Shown one piece after another: positions 18,971 through 27,491 of a stretch of DNA of 64,000 bases; position 1 is the stretch's first letter; each line of letters starts with the position of its first letter. A program made the position numbers and the translations under genes. The notes beneath the pieces are model-generated. The model had not been told where the DNA came from. It ran no database searches and saw only the letters and a list, made by a program, of their open reading frames with translations. This DNA comes from Kangiella marina (lineage in GTDB: Bacteria > Pseudomonadota > Gammaproteobacteria > Enterobacterales > Kangiellaceae), in NCBI RefSeq assembly GCF_039541235.1, contig NZ_BAABFV010000001.1:1674001-1738000 (forward strand), written 5' to 3'.

Positions 18971-19855
18971 ATGTCAGTAGCCTATTTAAACGGTGAATTC
19001 CTCACCTTAGAACACGCCACAGTCCCGGTCCTTGATCGGGGCTTTTTGTTTGGTGATGGGGTCTATGAAGTGATACCAGTTTATGCCGGTAAAACATTCC
19101 GTTTTTCCAGTCATATCAGTCGGTTGCATAAGAGTTTGTCAGCTATTTTGATGAACTTCGAACTGCCAGAATCGGATTGGTTAGCGCTGTGCGAAGGGTT
19201 GATTGAGCGTAACGAGTTTGAGAATGCTTCGATATACCTGCAAGTGACTCGTGGCAGCTATATTGATCGCCATCATGACATCCCAACTCTTGGTGAGCCT
19301 ACGGTTTTCGCCATGATTTCGCCGTTACCGCCTGTGCAAAAAGATTGGCAAGCTTCTGATATTAAAAGCTATTCAGTGATTACTGAGGACGATATTCGGT
19401 GGCAGCGTTGTGACATCAAAGCGATCACTTTGCTGGCAAACTGTATGCTCAAGCAAAAAGCGCTTGAATCTGGCGCTGATGACACCATATTAGTCCGCAA
19501 CGGTGAGGCCAGTGAAGCCACCTCTAGCAACCTGTTTATCGTGCGCGACGGTGTTATTATTACGCCGCCATTAAGCGAACACCTACTGGCTGGGGTGACC
19601 CGAGAGTTTATCTTAACCTTGGCGCAGCGCCATGGCATACCGTTTGAAGAGCGGGCGATCCCGGAGCATGAATTAGAGTTGGCCGATGAGATTTGGCTGA
19701 CCAGCTCAACCAAGGAAATCCGCCCAGTGATCAAAGTAAATGATGTTACAATAGGAGATGGCGTCGCAGGCCCTGTATGGCGTCAAATGTATCAATATTA
19801 CCAAGAGTTGAAAGAGCAACTATACTTGGGTGAAATTAGTGGTGGAGCAGTTTAG
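18971..19855 (+). CDS. dat: D-amino-acid transaminase (fold-IV PLP enzyme)
   Basis: A class IV aminotransferase, 294 residues. The PLP lysine is K150 in RCDIKAITLLANCMLKQ, followed by the class IV signature (GEASEATSSNLFIV). Residues around the substrate pocket (DRGFLFGDGVYEV near 22) match D-alanine transaminases more than branched-chain enzymes or aminodeoxychorismate lyase. The likely reaction is D-Ala + 2-oxoglutarate to pyruvate + D-Glu. Sitting between dacA, which releases D-Ala, and ybeD, it may recycle D-Ala to D-Glu for wall synthesis. That link is inference. E. coli lacks this gene at the locus. Confidence 0.85.
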   Translation: MSVAYLNGEFLTLEHATVPVLDRGFLFGDGVYEVIPVYAGKTFRFSSHISRLHKSLSAILMNFELPESDWLALCEGLIERNEFENASIYLQVTRGSYIDRHHDIPTLGEPTVFAMISPLPPVQKDWQASDIKSYSVITEDDIRWQRCDIKAITLLANCMLKQKALESGADDTILVRNGEASEATSSNLFIVRDGVIITPPLSEHLLAGVTREFILTLAQRHGIPFEERAIPEHELELADEIWLTSSTKEIRPVIKVNDVTIGDGVAGPVWRQMYQYYQELKEQLYLGEISGGAV

Positions 19856-19870
19856 TGGTGGAACAATATT

Positions 19871-20137
19871 ATGACACAATATGATCGTGATAAAGTTTGG
19901 GAATTTCCTTGCGAAATATGCTTCAAAGTCATGGCTGTTCACCGTGAAGGCATTGATATGGAAGTGGCGGAAGTGGTTAATCGCCATGCGCCTAACGATT
20001 ATTCGCCTTCTTCAAAATTAAGTCGCGACGGTAATTATGTGTCCTTGTCATTCATGGTAACGGTAGAGAACCGCGAGCAAGTAGATGCCATGTATAAAGA
20101 CGTATTCACCGTTGATGGCGTTAAAATGACCCTGTAA
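19871..20137 (+). CDS. ybeD: DUF493 / YbeD family protein
   Basis: A small 88-residue ACT-like regulatory-fold protein of unknown molecular role. Recognisable features are [18 protein letters not shown] at the N terminus and the C-terminal [16 protein letters not shown]. It lies between the aminotransferase and lipB, as ybeD does in E. coli between dacA and lipB. It begins 15 bases after the preceding stop, so co-transcription is likely. Confidence 0.92.
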   Translation: MTQYDRDKVWEFPCEICFKVMAVHREGIDMEVAEVVNRHAPNDYSPSSKLSRDGNYVSLSFMVTVENREQVDAMYKDVFTVDGVKMTL

Positions 20138-20174
20138 CAGGATAATTCATAGCCAATCGCTTGGCCCAAATTTT

Positions 20175-20828
20175 ATGAGCAACGACAATACCATTATAAT
20201 CCGCGAACTGGGGCATGAAAGTTATGTCCCCGTATGGAAGCGGATGCAGCGCTTTACCGATGAACGTGACGACGATACGACGGACGAAATTTGGTTAGTG
20301 GAGCATGATCCTGTATTTACCCAGGGTCAGGCTGGTAAACCCGAACATTTATTGTTTCCCGGCGATATTCCTGTGGTACAGGTGGATCGTGGCGGCCAAG
20401 TCACTTATCATGGCCCCGGCCAGCTGGTTGCTTACTTTATGATCGATTTGCGTCGAAAAAGTATGGGGCCCCGAGATCTGGTCTCAGCAATTGAAGATGC
20501 TGTTGTGGATACGATGGCGATGTATGGCATTGAAGCTTATCCGCGCCCAGACGCGCCAGGCGTATACACCGAGGAAGCGAAAATCTGTTCACTCGGATTA
20601 CGAATCAGAAAGGGCAAGTCGTTTCATGGCTTGGCCTTGAATGTTAATATGGATCTTGAGCCATTTGCTCGGATCAACCCTTGTGGTTATCAAGGGATGG
20701 CGATGACGCACATCGCCGAGCGAGCTGGTCCCGAAACTCTGGAGCGAGTTCAGCCAGATTTAGTGGATCATTTATGCAGCAAATTAGGCTATAATAGCCG
20801 TCTTGAAATGAAGGGCCTACCTGAGTAA
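20175..20828 (+). CDS. lipB: Octanoyl-ACP:protein N-octanoyltransferase LipB
   Basis: Moves the octanoyl group from ACP to lipoyl domains (the E2 subunits and GcvH), forming an acyl-enzyme on cysteine. In this 217-residue protein the catalytic Cys170 (INPCGYQGM) and Lys136 ([11 protein letters not shown]) are both present. The [14 protein letters not shown] motif is at about 72-85. It is followed after 15 bases by lipA, its pathway partner. Confidence 0.96.
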   Translation: MSNDNTIIIRELGHESYVPVWKRMQRFTDERDDDTTDEIWLVEHDPVFTQGQAGKPEHLLFPGDIPVVQVDRGGQVTYHGPGQLVAYFMIDLRRKSMGPRDLVSAIEDAVVDTMAMYGIEAYPRPDAPGVYTEEAKICSLGLRIRKGKSFHGLALNVNMDLEPFARINPCGYQGMAMTHIAERAGPETLERVQPDLVDHLCSKLGYNSRLEMKGLPE

Positions 20829-20852
20829 TTGGGTAAGGTTTGAGTGCTTTTT

Positions 20853-21851
20853 ATGTCAAAACCTGAGTCTGTTGCACAGGCTACTCCTCGTAAGAAAAAA
20901 GTTACGGGGAAAGTCGTACCGGGTCATAAAATGCGTGCTGAAGAGAAAATGGCGCGCATTCCAGTGAAAATTATGCCAACGGAAGAAATGCCGCGTAAAC
21001 CGGATTGGATCCGCGTGCGCCTACCGAATGGCAATCAGATCACTAAAATTAAAGACATGTTGCGTGACAATAAGCTGCACACAGTGTGTGAAGAAGCTTC
21101 ATGCCCGAATTTACCGGAGTGTTTCGGTCACGGTACTGCGACCTTCATGATTATGGGTGATATTTGTACACGTCGCTGCCCATTCTGCGATGTGGCGCAT
21201 GGTCGTCCGTTAGCGCTTGATCCAGAAGAACCGCAGAACTTAGCCGATTCGGTTAAATCGATGGGGCTGAATTATGTGGTGATCACCTCGGTTGACCGTG
21301 ATGACTTGCGTGATGGCGGTTCTGAGCATATCAGTGACTGCGTTCGAGTTGCCCGTGAACAAAATCCCGGCTTAAAGATTGAGGTTTTAGTGCCTGATTT
21401 CCGTGGTCGTATGGAAGTGGCGCTGGATAAGATGGAAGCGGGTTTGCCAGACGTCTTTAACCATAACCTAGAGACAGTGCCACGTTTATACAAACAGGCG
21501 CGTCCAGGTGCGGACTATCAATGGTCGCTGGATCTGCTGAAGCAATTTAAAGAGCGCTATCCTGGTATTCCAACTAAGTCAGGCTTAATGATTGGCTTAG
21601 GCGAGACCAACGAAGAAATTATTGAAGTGCTGAAAGATTTGCGTGCGCATGGTGTCGATATGTTAACCATGGGACAGTACTTGCAGCCAAGTAAATACCA
21701 CCATCCGGTCATGCGTTTTATGCCGCCGAAAGAATTTGATGAGTTAGGTAAAATTGCCGAAGACTTAGGCTTTACGAACGTTGCGAGTGGGCCGATGGTG
21801 AGATCGTCGTATCATGCGGATCAGCAAGCAGCTGGTAAAAAAGTTAGCTAA
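20853..21851 (+). CDS. lipA: Lipoyl synthase LipA
   Basis: A radical-SAM enzyme that inserts two sulfurs into protein-bound octanoyl groups. Both clusters are visible: the auxiliary C-x4-C-x5-C in [12 protein letters not shown] and the radical-SAM CxxxCxxC in CTRRCPFCD. Length is about 332 residues. I prefer the ATG at 20853 (MSKPESVAQ), which matches family N termini. A GTG at 20844, in frame and five bases after AAGG (20835-20838), would add three residues and cannot be excluded. A large imperfect palindrome begins at the stop codon. Confidence 0.95.
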   Translation: MSKPESVAQATPRKKKVTGKVVPGHKMRAEEKMARIPVKIMPTEEMPRKPDWIRVRLPNGNQITKIKDMLRDNKLHTVCEEASCPNLPECFGHGTATFMIMGDICTRRCPFCDVAHGRPLALDPEEPQNLADSVKSMGLNYVVITSVDRDDLRDGGSEHISDCVRVAREQNPGLKIEVLVPDFRGRMEVALDKMEAGLPDVFNHNLETVPRLYKQARPGADYQWSLDLLKQFKERYPGIPTKSGLMIGLGETNEEIIEVLKDLRAHGVDMLTMGQYLQPSKYHHPVMRFMPPKEFDELGKIAEDLGFTNVASGPMVRSSYHADQQAAGKKVS

Positions 21852-21972
21852 AAGCGGCCTTTTTGCTCAATAACTGCGTTACTTGTGATAAAAACTGGGT
21901 TGTGTGTTTGATATACACGCCCTTGCTTTTTATCAAAAAGCCTTGTTCTTGAGTAAAAATATCAGCTTTTTT
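21850..21972. repeat. Large imperfect palindrome between lipA and a convergent orphan gene
   Basis: Two arms of about 58 bases pair imperfectly around a short centre (near 21908-21912). The best-matched blocks are the outer AAAAGC/GCTTTTT, CTCAATAAC opposite GTTCTTGAG, GATAAAAA (21887-21894) opposite TTTTTATC, and GTGT opposite ACAC beside the centre. It starts on the lipA stop and ends at the stop of the - strand gene 21971-22351. It could act as a bidirectional 3'-end structure, or be a small palindromic mobile repeat. No second copy was found in the window. Confidence 0.6.
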
Positions 21973-22351
21973 AGTTTTGTATGGAGATGGGCTTATTAAG
22001 TTCGGTCATGTATTTATATATACACTCCCTCACTTCTAAACCCAAAAGCCTTGCCGTAGAACAAAAATCTAACTTCTTGGTGTGCTGCAGTTGCGAAAAT
22101 GCCGCGAAAAATTCGGGCTTTTGAGCTTTATGGTCCTTATAGTAAATATTTAGCTTCTGACCAAGTTGTCCGGGATAAACCCAAAGGGTTGTTCTGATTT
22201 GGTCCTTGATTGAAAATTGAATGTAAACATGGGGGTTGTAATTAACGTTACCACCCCCATGTTTATTTCTAGTGATAAACGAGTCAAAATTTGATTGCTC
22301 TGCTGAAGAGCTACTCTGCTTAAGAGTTTCCCTGTAGATCTCCCCCTTCAT
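21971..22351 (-). CDS. Hypothetical protein, orphan
   Basis: I do not recognise this 126-residue frame. It is soluble and rather basic, with an N-terminal Ser/Gly/Asn-rich part (to about residue 40), then a beta-like segment (NPHVYIQFSIKDQIRTTLWVYP) and a helical C terminus containing FCSTARLLGLEVRECIYKY. No competing frame exists on the + strand and the composition looks protein-like. However, the only strong Shine-Dalgarno sequence (AAGGGGGAG) lies just inside the start rather than before it, so the true start is uncertain. It converges on lipA across a large palindrome and is divergent from slyD. It may be a lineage-specific gene. Confidence 0.45.
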   Translation of the reverse strand: MKGEIYRETLKQSSSSAEQSNFDSFITRNKHGGGNVNYNPHVYIQFSIKDQIRTTLWVYPGQLGQKLNIYYKDHKAQKPEFFAAFSQLQHTKKLDFCSTARLLGLEVRECIYKYMTELNKPISIQN

Positions 22352-22450
22352 ATTCTTTTATTTCCCAGAGTTTTGTATTTGACGAGAATTGTATTTCGTA
22401 CCCAGCATGATGTCTGGGTAAAATTTTTATAGATAGAAAGTGAGTTGATT

Positions 22451-22933
22451 ATGCAAATTGAAGAAAACAAAGTCGTATTGATTGAATACACAGTGAAAAC
22501 AGAAGAGGGTGTATTGGTTGATACATCTGAGGGTAATGAGCCATTGGCCTATTTGCATGGTCATAAAAACATTATCCCTGGTTTGGAAAATGCACTCGTG
22601 GGTAAGGCTGTTGAAGATGAGCTTTCAGTTACAGTCAAGCCTGAAGAAGCTTATGGTGAGCGCCACGAGCAGTTAATCAAAGAAGTGCCTATGCAAGCAT
22701 TCCAAGGCGTGGAAAAAGTTGAGCCAGGCATGCAGTTTAACGCTGAGTCGCCACAAGGCCCACAATTAATCACTGTAACAAAAGTTGACGGTGATACGGT
22801 AACTGTTGATGGTAACCATCCATTAGCCGGTGTTACGCTTAACTTTGACGTAAAAGTCGTTGAAGTTCGTGAGCCAAGTGAAGAAGAGTTATCACATGGT
22901 CACGTCCACGGCGCTGGTGGTCACGAACACTAA
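22451..22933 (+). CDS. slyD: FKBP-type peptidyl-prolyl isomerase, SlyD type
   Basis: A cytosolic prolyl isomerase and chaperone with a split FKBP domain: FKBP part 1 (1-65), an insert-in-flap chaperone domain (about 66-125, starting after PEEAYGERHEQLI) and FKBP part 2. The tail GHVHGAGGHEH is a short His-rich metal-binding end, much shorter than the E. coli SlyD tail. The start is the ATG at 22451; the in-frame TTG at 22445 has no better ribosome site. A 7-base hairpin (TACCCAG/CTGGGTA, 22399-22420) lies in the leader. A strong terminator follows the stop. Confidence 0.9.
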   Translation: MQIEENKVVLIEYTVKTEEGVLVDTSEGNEPLAYLHGHKNIIPGLENALVGKAVEDELSVTVKPEEAYGERHEQLIKEVPMQAFQGVEKVEPGMQFNAESPQGPQLITVTKVDGDTVTVDGNHPLAGVTLNFDVKVVEVREPSEEELSHGHVHGAGGHEH

Positions 22934-22944
22934 AACATGGAAAG

Positions 22945-22970
22945 GGCTTTCTTCGGAAAGCCTTTTTTTT
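22945..22970 (+). terminator. Intrinsic terminator of slyD
   Basis: A GGCTTTC-TTCG-GAAAGCC stem-loop with an ultra-stable TTCG tetraloop is followed by eight T residues, starting 12 bases after the slyD stop. Textbook form. Confidence 0.92.
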
Positions 22971-23055
22971 GCATGCTTTAAAAGCAAAATGGATTGTTGC
23001 TTTTCGGACAAATCCGTTTTACATTAGCCTTAGATACTAACTTAAAGTTGTGGAT

Positions 23056-23718
23056 ATGACTTCTTTAGAACAACCAATATTAATAAGCTTTAAGCTATGC
23101 CCTTTTGTACAAAGAGCTGTCATTACCTTATTGCACAAGAAGATTGATTTCACCATCGAGTATATAAACCTGCAAAAAAAACCAGACTGGTTTTTAGAAA
23201 TTTCTCCCCTTGGCAAAGTGCCATTGCTGCGTGTCAAAGACCGCGTACTGTTTGAGTCGGCGGTGATCAATGAGTATCTTGATGAAACTCATGGTGAGCC
23301 AATGTTACCCAAAGATCCATTGGAGAAAGCAGAGCATCGTGCTTGGATTGAATTTAGCAGTAGCTTATTTAACGCCCAGCACCAATTGACTCAAGCTCGA
23401 CGTGAAGAAACTTATCTTAAGATTGAAGAAGACCTGACAAAGAAATTAGCACCTTTAGAACGTAAGATTGGTAATGAAGGGTTCTTCGAAGGAAAGTCTT
23501 TTAGTCTTGTTGACAGTGCTTTTGCACCCTTTCTGATGCGCTCACAGATCGTTGCTGACAATATTGGCATCGACCCAGTGAGTGACTACAAGAAGATTGT
23601 GAAGTGGCGTGAAAATTTACTATCACTTCCCGAAGTGAAAAAGTCGGTAGTGAAAGATTTTGAAGATTTGTATATGGAAGGTATTTTCGAGCGCGGTGGC
23701 TATTTAGCCGATCAGTAA
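23056..23718 (+). CDS. Glutathione S-transferase family protein (Cys-type)
   Basis: A two-domain GST of about 220 residues. The thioredoxin-like N-terminal domain begins with ILISFKLCPFVQRA; the cysteine and the following aromatic/Gln-Arg pattern resemble omega-, lambda- or DHAR-like classes rather than Tyr/Ser GSTs. SPLGKVPLL is the cis-proline region and ESAVINEYLDE the gamma-glutamyl-binding segment. A helical C-terminal domain starts near residue 85. Thiol transferase or dehydroascorbate reductase activity is a reasonable inference, not proven. A GTG two codons upstream is an alternative start. It converges on the M48 protease gene across a bidirectional terminator. Confidence 0.85.
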   Translation: MTSLEQPILISFKLCPFVQRAVITLLHKKIDFTIEYINLQKKPDWFLEISPLGKVPLLRVKDRVLFESAVINEYLDETHGEPMLPKDPLEKAEHRAWIEFSSSLFNAQHQLTQARREETYLKIEEDLTKKLAPLERKIGNEGFFEGKSFSLVDSAFAPFLMRSQIVADNIGIDPVSDYKKIVKWRENLLSLPEVKKSVVKDFEDLYMEGIFERGGYLADQ

Positions 23719-23787
23719 GCGTTCTCGCTAAGAGTAAACGGCTCACTACTGAGAATACCGTTGGAAAGCAAAGCTTAAGATAAAGAA

Positions 23788-23814
23788 AAAGCGGACATTC
23801 AGTCCGCTTTTTTT
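23788..23814. terminator. Bidirectional terminator between the GST and M48 protease genes
   Basis: AAAGCGGAC-ATTCA-GTCCGCTTT forms a 9-base perfect stem followed by further T residues, and is preceded by an A-run on the other side. It lies between convergent stops at 23718 and 23845 and would work in both directions. Confidence 0.9.
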
Positions 23815-23844
23815 ATGCCCTTCAAAAAAATAGCTGAGATCTAG

Positions 23845-24645
23845 CTACAGGTGGCAGTTTGGTCGCTTACCTTGAGCTTTGGCTTGCTGGTAAAGTTTCA
23901 AAGCTTGGTCCATCTGCGCTTGTAAATCTCGAATACGGGTATCCGTGGCTGGGTGCGTCGATAAAAACTCGGGAGTACCGCCGCCACCTTGTTTGGCCAT
24001 ATTCTTCCACAGTGCAACGCTTTCTCTGGGATCGAACCCAGCTCTGGCCATTAATGTTAAGCCAATTTCATCAGCTTCGCTCTCATGAGTGCGGCTAAAC
24101 TTTAAGGCTCCGACTTGCGTGCCGACACCCAGCAGGCCGAGAAGTTGCTGTTTTTCAGCGGTTGGTTCACCCGACAATATGGCCGCGAGTTGAAGTCCAG
24201 CTGTGCCAATGTATTGGTGTGATACCCGCTCATTACCGTGTCTTGCCCAAACATGGCCCATTTCGTGCCCAAGCACCGCCGCCAGTTGGCTAGCATTACC
24301 GGCAACGTTGAACATACCGGTATGAACACCAATTTTGCCACCCGGTAACGCAAAAGCATTGGCGCTATCGTCGATGAAAACCTTGGTTTCCCAACGTGTC
24401 GAGTTCATATCAGGAGCCACTGTATTGAGTTCAGGAACAAGGGCATTGACCACGCAAGTCACATAACGATTTTGGTTCCTGTCGCTAGAGACCTTTTCGC
24501 TTTGCTGCATAGAAGTAAAGGCTGCAGAGCCCATTTGCGACATTTGTGATTCTGGGAACAGCGTCACCTGATTACGCCCTGTTGGCGACGTTGCGCACGC
24601 GGTGACTAAGGCGATAGATGCTAAGGTAAACAATATTTTTCTCAT
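23845..24645 (-). CDS. loiP: M48 family metalloprotease lipoprotein (LoiP/YggG-like)
   Basis: A periplasm-facing zinc metalloprotease, 266 residues. The N terminus has a lipobox (LVTAC, Cys17), so it is probably outer-membrane anchored. The zinc motif HExxH lies in VLGHEMGHVWARHGNE, with the third ligand Glu in SRTHESEADEIGL. The family is linked to outer-membrane protein quality control (LoiP, BepA), but without a TPR domain this is the short LoiP type. It is convergent with the GST gene and divergent from the GcvR-like gene. Confidence 0.9.
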   Translation of the reverse strand: MRKILFTLASIALVTACATSPTGRNQVTLFPESQMSQMGSAAFTSMQQSEKVSSDRNQNRYVTCVVNALVPELNTVAPDMNSTRWETKVFIDDSANAFALPGGKIGVHTGMFNVAGNASQLAAVLGHEMGHVWARHGNERVSHQYIGTAGLQLAAILSGEPTAEKQQLLGLLGVGTQVGALKFSRTHESEADEIGLTLMARAGFDPRESVALWKNMAKQGGGGTPEFLSTHPATDTRIRDLQAQMDQALKLYQQAKAQGKRPNCHL

Positions 24646-24804
24646 GGTGCGACTCCATTGCTTAGAATAATCAATATCTTAGAAGCAGAATCATTGGATA
24701 GCAATAATGAACTGTTACATTTAACAAAGCTTTGTAATTTGCATCACAACTAAAACTGTAGTACTTTTTTAATGTGCTGGTGGAATCTATGGAGTGAATA
24801 CAGT

Positions 24805-25398
24805 ATGCGCAATAAAACTGAACGTAGTGATAGTGTGCGGTATTCAGAGATGGACGACATGGAAGTGATTGTTTCTGTGACTGGAAGTGATAATGATTTA
24901 ATTATTGTCACACTCTCTGAAATTATTAATCGTTTTAACGGGAATCTACAGGCTTCACGTTTTAATCGAATCGATAAAACATTTAATGGGTTATTTTATA
25001 TTTCCCTTAATATGGCCTACTTTGGGCGCTTCCGCGCTTGCCTTGAAAGTTTAAACTCTGACAAACTTCAATTCGAATTTTCTCCTGCCAATTCGTCGAG
25101 TAATTCATTTACAGACGATAAAACTCGCTTTGAAATTGAGTTGTATGGTTTGAAAGAAAAAGCCGTTGACGTTGAGTTACTTCGAGCATTAGCTCAAAAT
25201 CAGCTAGTAGTTGATGAGTTGTCTCGCAAGAGTTATATCTGCAACGAAGGGAAAAAGGCTTACAAGGTTAGATTTCAGGTTTCAACGGAGTATGTTTTTG
25301 ATATTGATGAACTTGAGAAAGAGTTACAGTTTTTAGCTGAAAAACTAGACTTGCACTTAGTGGTCAATTTCGATGACGAATTGCAGGAAGCTATTTAG
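24805..25398 (+). CDS. GcvR-like tandem ACT-domain regulator
   Basis: A 197-residue protein with two ACT-like domains. The first (about 12-85) begins EVIVSVTGSDNDLIIVTLSEI, in the usual ACT pattern beta-alpha-beta followed by FNGLFYISLN; the second (about 105-195) begins TRFEIELYGLKEKAVD. This layout matches GcvR, which binds GcvA to control the glycine cleavage operon. The first domain lacks the usual DRPG turn (here SDNDLI), so ligand binding may differ. The start ATG at 24805 has GGAG about ten bases upstream; the frame could be extended back to 24772 without a ribosome site. Function is inferred from architecture. Confidence 0.65.
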   Translation: MRNKTERSDSVRYSEMDDMEVIVSVTGSDNDLIIVTLSEIINRFNGNLQASRFNRIDKTFNGLFYISLNMAYFGRFRACLESLNSDKLQFEFSPANSSSNSFTDDKTRFEIELYGLKEKAVDVELLRALAQNQLVVDELSRKSYICNEGKKAYKVRFQVSTEYVFDIDELEKELQFLAEKLDLHLVVNFDDELQEAI

Positions 25399-25424
25399 TT
25401 AGTTCCCTGCATTAAATTCTTTAT

Positions 25425-25871
25425 TTATTCTTCGGTTTCTTCGCCGTCGATGACGAAGCCGATGCGTCTTTCTGGCTCTTCTTCTGGTACCTTTTGGACA
25501 TAACATAACAACTCAACGTTGTTTTGGTGAGAAAGCACCATGCATGGGTTTCCCCCTGCCGTCCCTTCAATGCGTATACCGTGGAACGATTCTTGGACTA
25601 AGCGCGAGACTTGAACTTGAAGCCCGCCGTTTAGCATAGCCACAATCGTAGGCTCAGCGTCTTTTGGCATGTGTTTACGCCATCTTTTTATGGTTCTAGC
25701 TAAGCTGCGGATCAACTCGCCCGATGAACGATAATCGTTAATTTTCTGATGCTCAGTGTAAATATCCTCTAAATCGGTTTGCGGCGGCTTCACATCAGGG
25801 TGAACATTATGGAAAATCTCAATATCCTGCGGCTGTCGCTGTTGAATAATTGTTTTGTACTCATCGTTCAT
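25425..25871 (-). CDS. Hypothetical protein
   Basis: I do not recognise this 148-residue soluble protein. It is helical and polar at the N terminus (MNDEYKTIIQQRQPQDIE), has a basic helix (LIRSLARTIKRWRKHMPKD, about 60-78) and then a beta-rich half (PTIVAMLNGGLQVQVSRL ... NPCMVLSHQNNVELLCYVQKV), ending in an acidic tail. The start was set at 25871, where AGGAAC lies upstream; an ATG 13 codons earlier is less likely. Convergent with the GcvR-like gene (26 bases apart) and divergent from the DedA gene. The base composition is like that of its neighbours, so it is probably a conserved chromosomal gene. Confidence 0.65.
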   Translation of the reverse strand: MNDEYKTIIQQRQPQDIEIFHNVHPDVKPPQTDLEDIYTEHQKINDYRSSGELIRSLARTIKRWRKHMPKDAEPTIVAMLNGGLQVQVSRLVQESFHGIRIEGTAGGNPCMVLSHQNNVELLCYVQKVPEEEPERRIGFVIDGEETEE

Positions 25872-26035
25872 GGAATTATAGTTCCTACTCGGCAGACAAT
25901 AGATAGGCAAACGATAAACGAGCCTTAATCAATTAGCAAGCTTGGCACATCGATCGGACGATCCTTCCTTAAGATAAACATCGGCTTACAAAAATAGATC
26001 GACTTTTGGCTTAACTTTATTCATCATTAGCTCCC

Positions 26036-26812
26036 ATGGAAGAGATTGTAAATAACATCATCGACTGGATCCGCGCTAATCCGCATTGGGCAGGAATTGC
26101 AGTCTTCATGATCGCCTTTTTAGAGTCACTCGCAATCGTTGGTCTGGCGATGCCTGGCTGGTTGTTACTGGTTGGAGTTGGCAGCCTGATCGGTGCGGGC
26201 ACTTTAGGCTTTTGGCCGATTGCATTCTTTTGTTTTGCCGGTGCAACGCTCGGTCAGGCGGTATCCTATCTGGTTGGTGTCGCATTTAAGGACCGAGTGC
26301 ATCACTGGCCCTGGGTGGAGCGTCATCAGAACTTGCTTCACCGCTCAGAGACATTTTTCAGAAAGCATGGCTTTGCTGGGATATTAATTGGTCAGTTCAT
26401 AGGACCTATTCGAGCTGTCATCTCGCTGATAGCGGGTATTTTAGACATGCCTGCGAAAAAATTCTTAACAGCTGTCGTTATCGCGACTTTGATTTGGGCG
26501 CCGGTATACCTGATGCCAGGTGTTGTCCTTGGTGCCGCTTTGACGTTCCAAAAGCAGGAAGTCGTCATATTAATAGCATGCCTGGTGGCGATGGCGGTGT
26601 GTTTATGGTTGCTGGGTGGTTACCTTCGACAGTGGCTTGTCTATAATCAATCGAAAAAGGGTAGCGAAATAGTACATCTCAGCAACCACTTTTCATTGAA
26701 GGCAGCTTCCTGTGCGGTTATTTTTCTAGCTGTGGTTAGCTTTTTGGCGCTAAGTTCGTATGGTGCACTAATGATCGAATTATCAAAGAAAATACTCGAA
26801 GTTATAGGGTAA
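26036..26812 (+). CDS. DedA-family inner-membrane protein
   Basis: A 258-residue polytopic membrane protein of the DedA/VTT family; members transport undecaprenyl phosphate or other lipids. Visible landmarks are the re-entrant region ESLAIVGLAMPGWLLLVGVG, the glutamate and glycine-rich turns, and FFRKHGFAGILIGQFIGPIR with the conserved Arg/Pro, followed by a further helix. Two additional helices at the C terminus, about 60 residues beyond the core, make it longer than E. coli YqjA or DedA. The ATG has only a weak ribosome site. It ends four bases before the LysE-type gene, so they probably share a transcript. Confidence 0.88.
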   Translation: MEEIVNNIIDWIRANPHWAGIAVFMIAFLESLAIVGLAMPGWLLLVGVGSLIGAGTLGFWPIAFFCFAGATLGQAVSYLVGVAFKDRVHHWPWVERHQNLLHRSETFFRKHGFAGILIGQFIGPIRAVISLIAGILDMPAKKFLTAVVIATLIWAPVYLMPGVVLGAALTFQKQEVVILIACLVAMAVCLWLLGGYLRQWLVYNQSKKGSEIVHLSNHFSLKAASCAVIFLAVVSFLALSSYGALMIELSKKILEVIG

Positions 26813-26816
26813 GAGT

Positions 26817-27491
26817 TTGCAGGATCTACTACAAAACATTGCGGAATACTGGCAACAGTTTTTATTGATAGCATCGGCGCATTTATTGGCTGTGATGAGT
26901 CCTGGCCCTGACTTTGCTATTGTTATGCGACAGTCGCTGGTATTTGGTAAGCGTTTTGCGATCATAACCAGTCTTGGTATTGGCTTGGCAATCTTTGTTC
27001 ATGTTGCTTATGCTGTGCTCGGGGTTGGACTTTTGATTCAAAGTACTGACTGGCTATTTAAACTGATTCAGCTAGCTGGTGCTGCGTACTTAATTTACAT
27101 CGGTTATGGCGCTATCCAGTCACAAGCGAGTAACTCTAGCGCCAGCAAAGTGGGGCAGTCTGAGCCTCTAGTGAGCACGAAAAAATTAATGACTGATGGT
27201 AAAGCGTTCCGCTTAGGCTTTATCACAAACGTGTTAAACCCGAAAGCAACACTCTTTTTCTTGTCTCTATTCACAACGCTTGTTGATGCGACAACGCCAT
27301 TGGCCGTACAAAGTTTTTATGGCGTGTGGATGGCAGTCATAACGGCGCTATGGTTTGTATTCTTGTCTTATATTCTAGCCAGCAATAAGGTCCGTGGGTT
27401 CTTTAGTCAGTTTGGTCACTGGATTGATAGAGTGCTTGGTGGATTCTTAGTGGCTTTAGCGCTATTTCTTCTGTGGAGTATCTTTAACTAG
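26817..27491 (+). CDS. LysE/RhtB-family amino-acid exporter
   Basis: A 224-residue exporter of about six membrane helices. The family signature SPGPDFAIVMRQSL follows the first helix (about residues 28-41) and GFITNVLNPKATLFFLSLF is the second landmark (about 137-155). Substrates are probably neutral or basic amino acids, as for RhtB or LeuE, but they cannot be told from sequence. It starts with TTG four bases after the DedA stop, giving the usual short N terminus. Its end overlaps the 3' end of the convergent cpxA by eight bases. Confidence 0.87.
   Translation: MQDLLQNIAEYWQQFLLIASAHLLAVMSPGPDFAIVMRQSLVFGKRFAIITSLGIGLAIFVHVAYAVLGVGLLIQSTDWLFKLIQLAGAAYLIYIGYGAIQSQASNSSASKVGQSEPLVSTKKLMTDGKAFRLGFITNVLNPKATLFFLSLFTTLVDATTPLAVQSFYGVWMAVITALWFVFLSYILASNKVRGFFSQFGHWIDRVLGGFLVALALFLLWSIFN

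Noticed and set aside
23056-23718. Stringent starvation protein A (SspA)
   Set aside because: The active loop CPFVQRA and the absence of the rpsI-rplM/sspB neighbourhood fit a Cys-type GST, not SspA.
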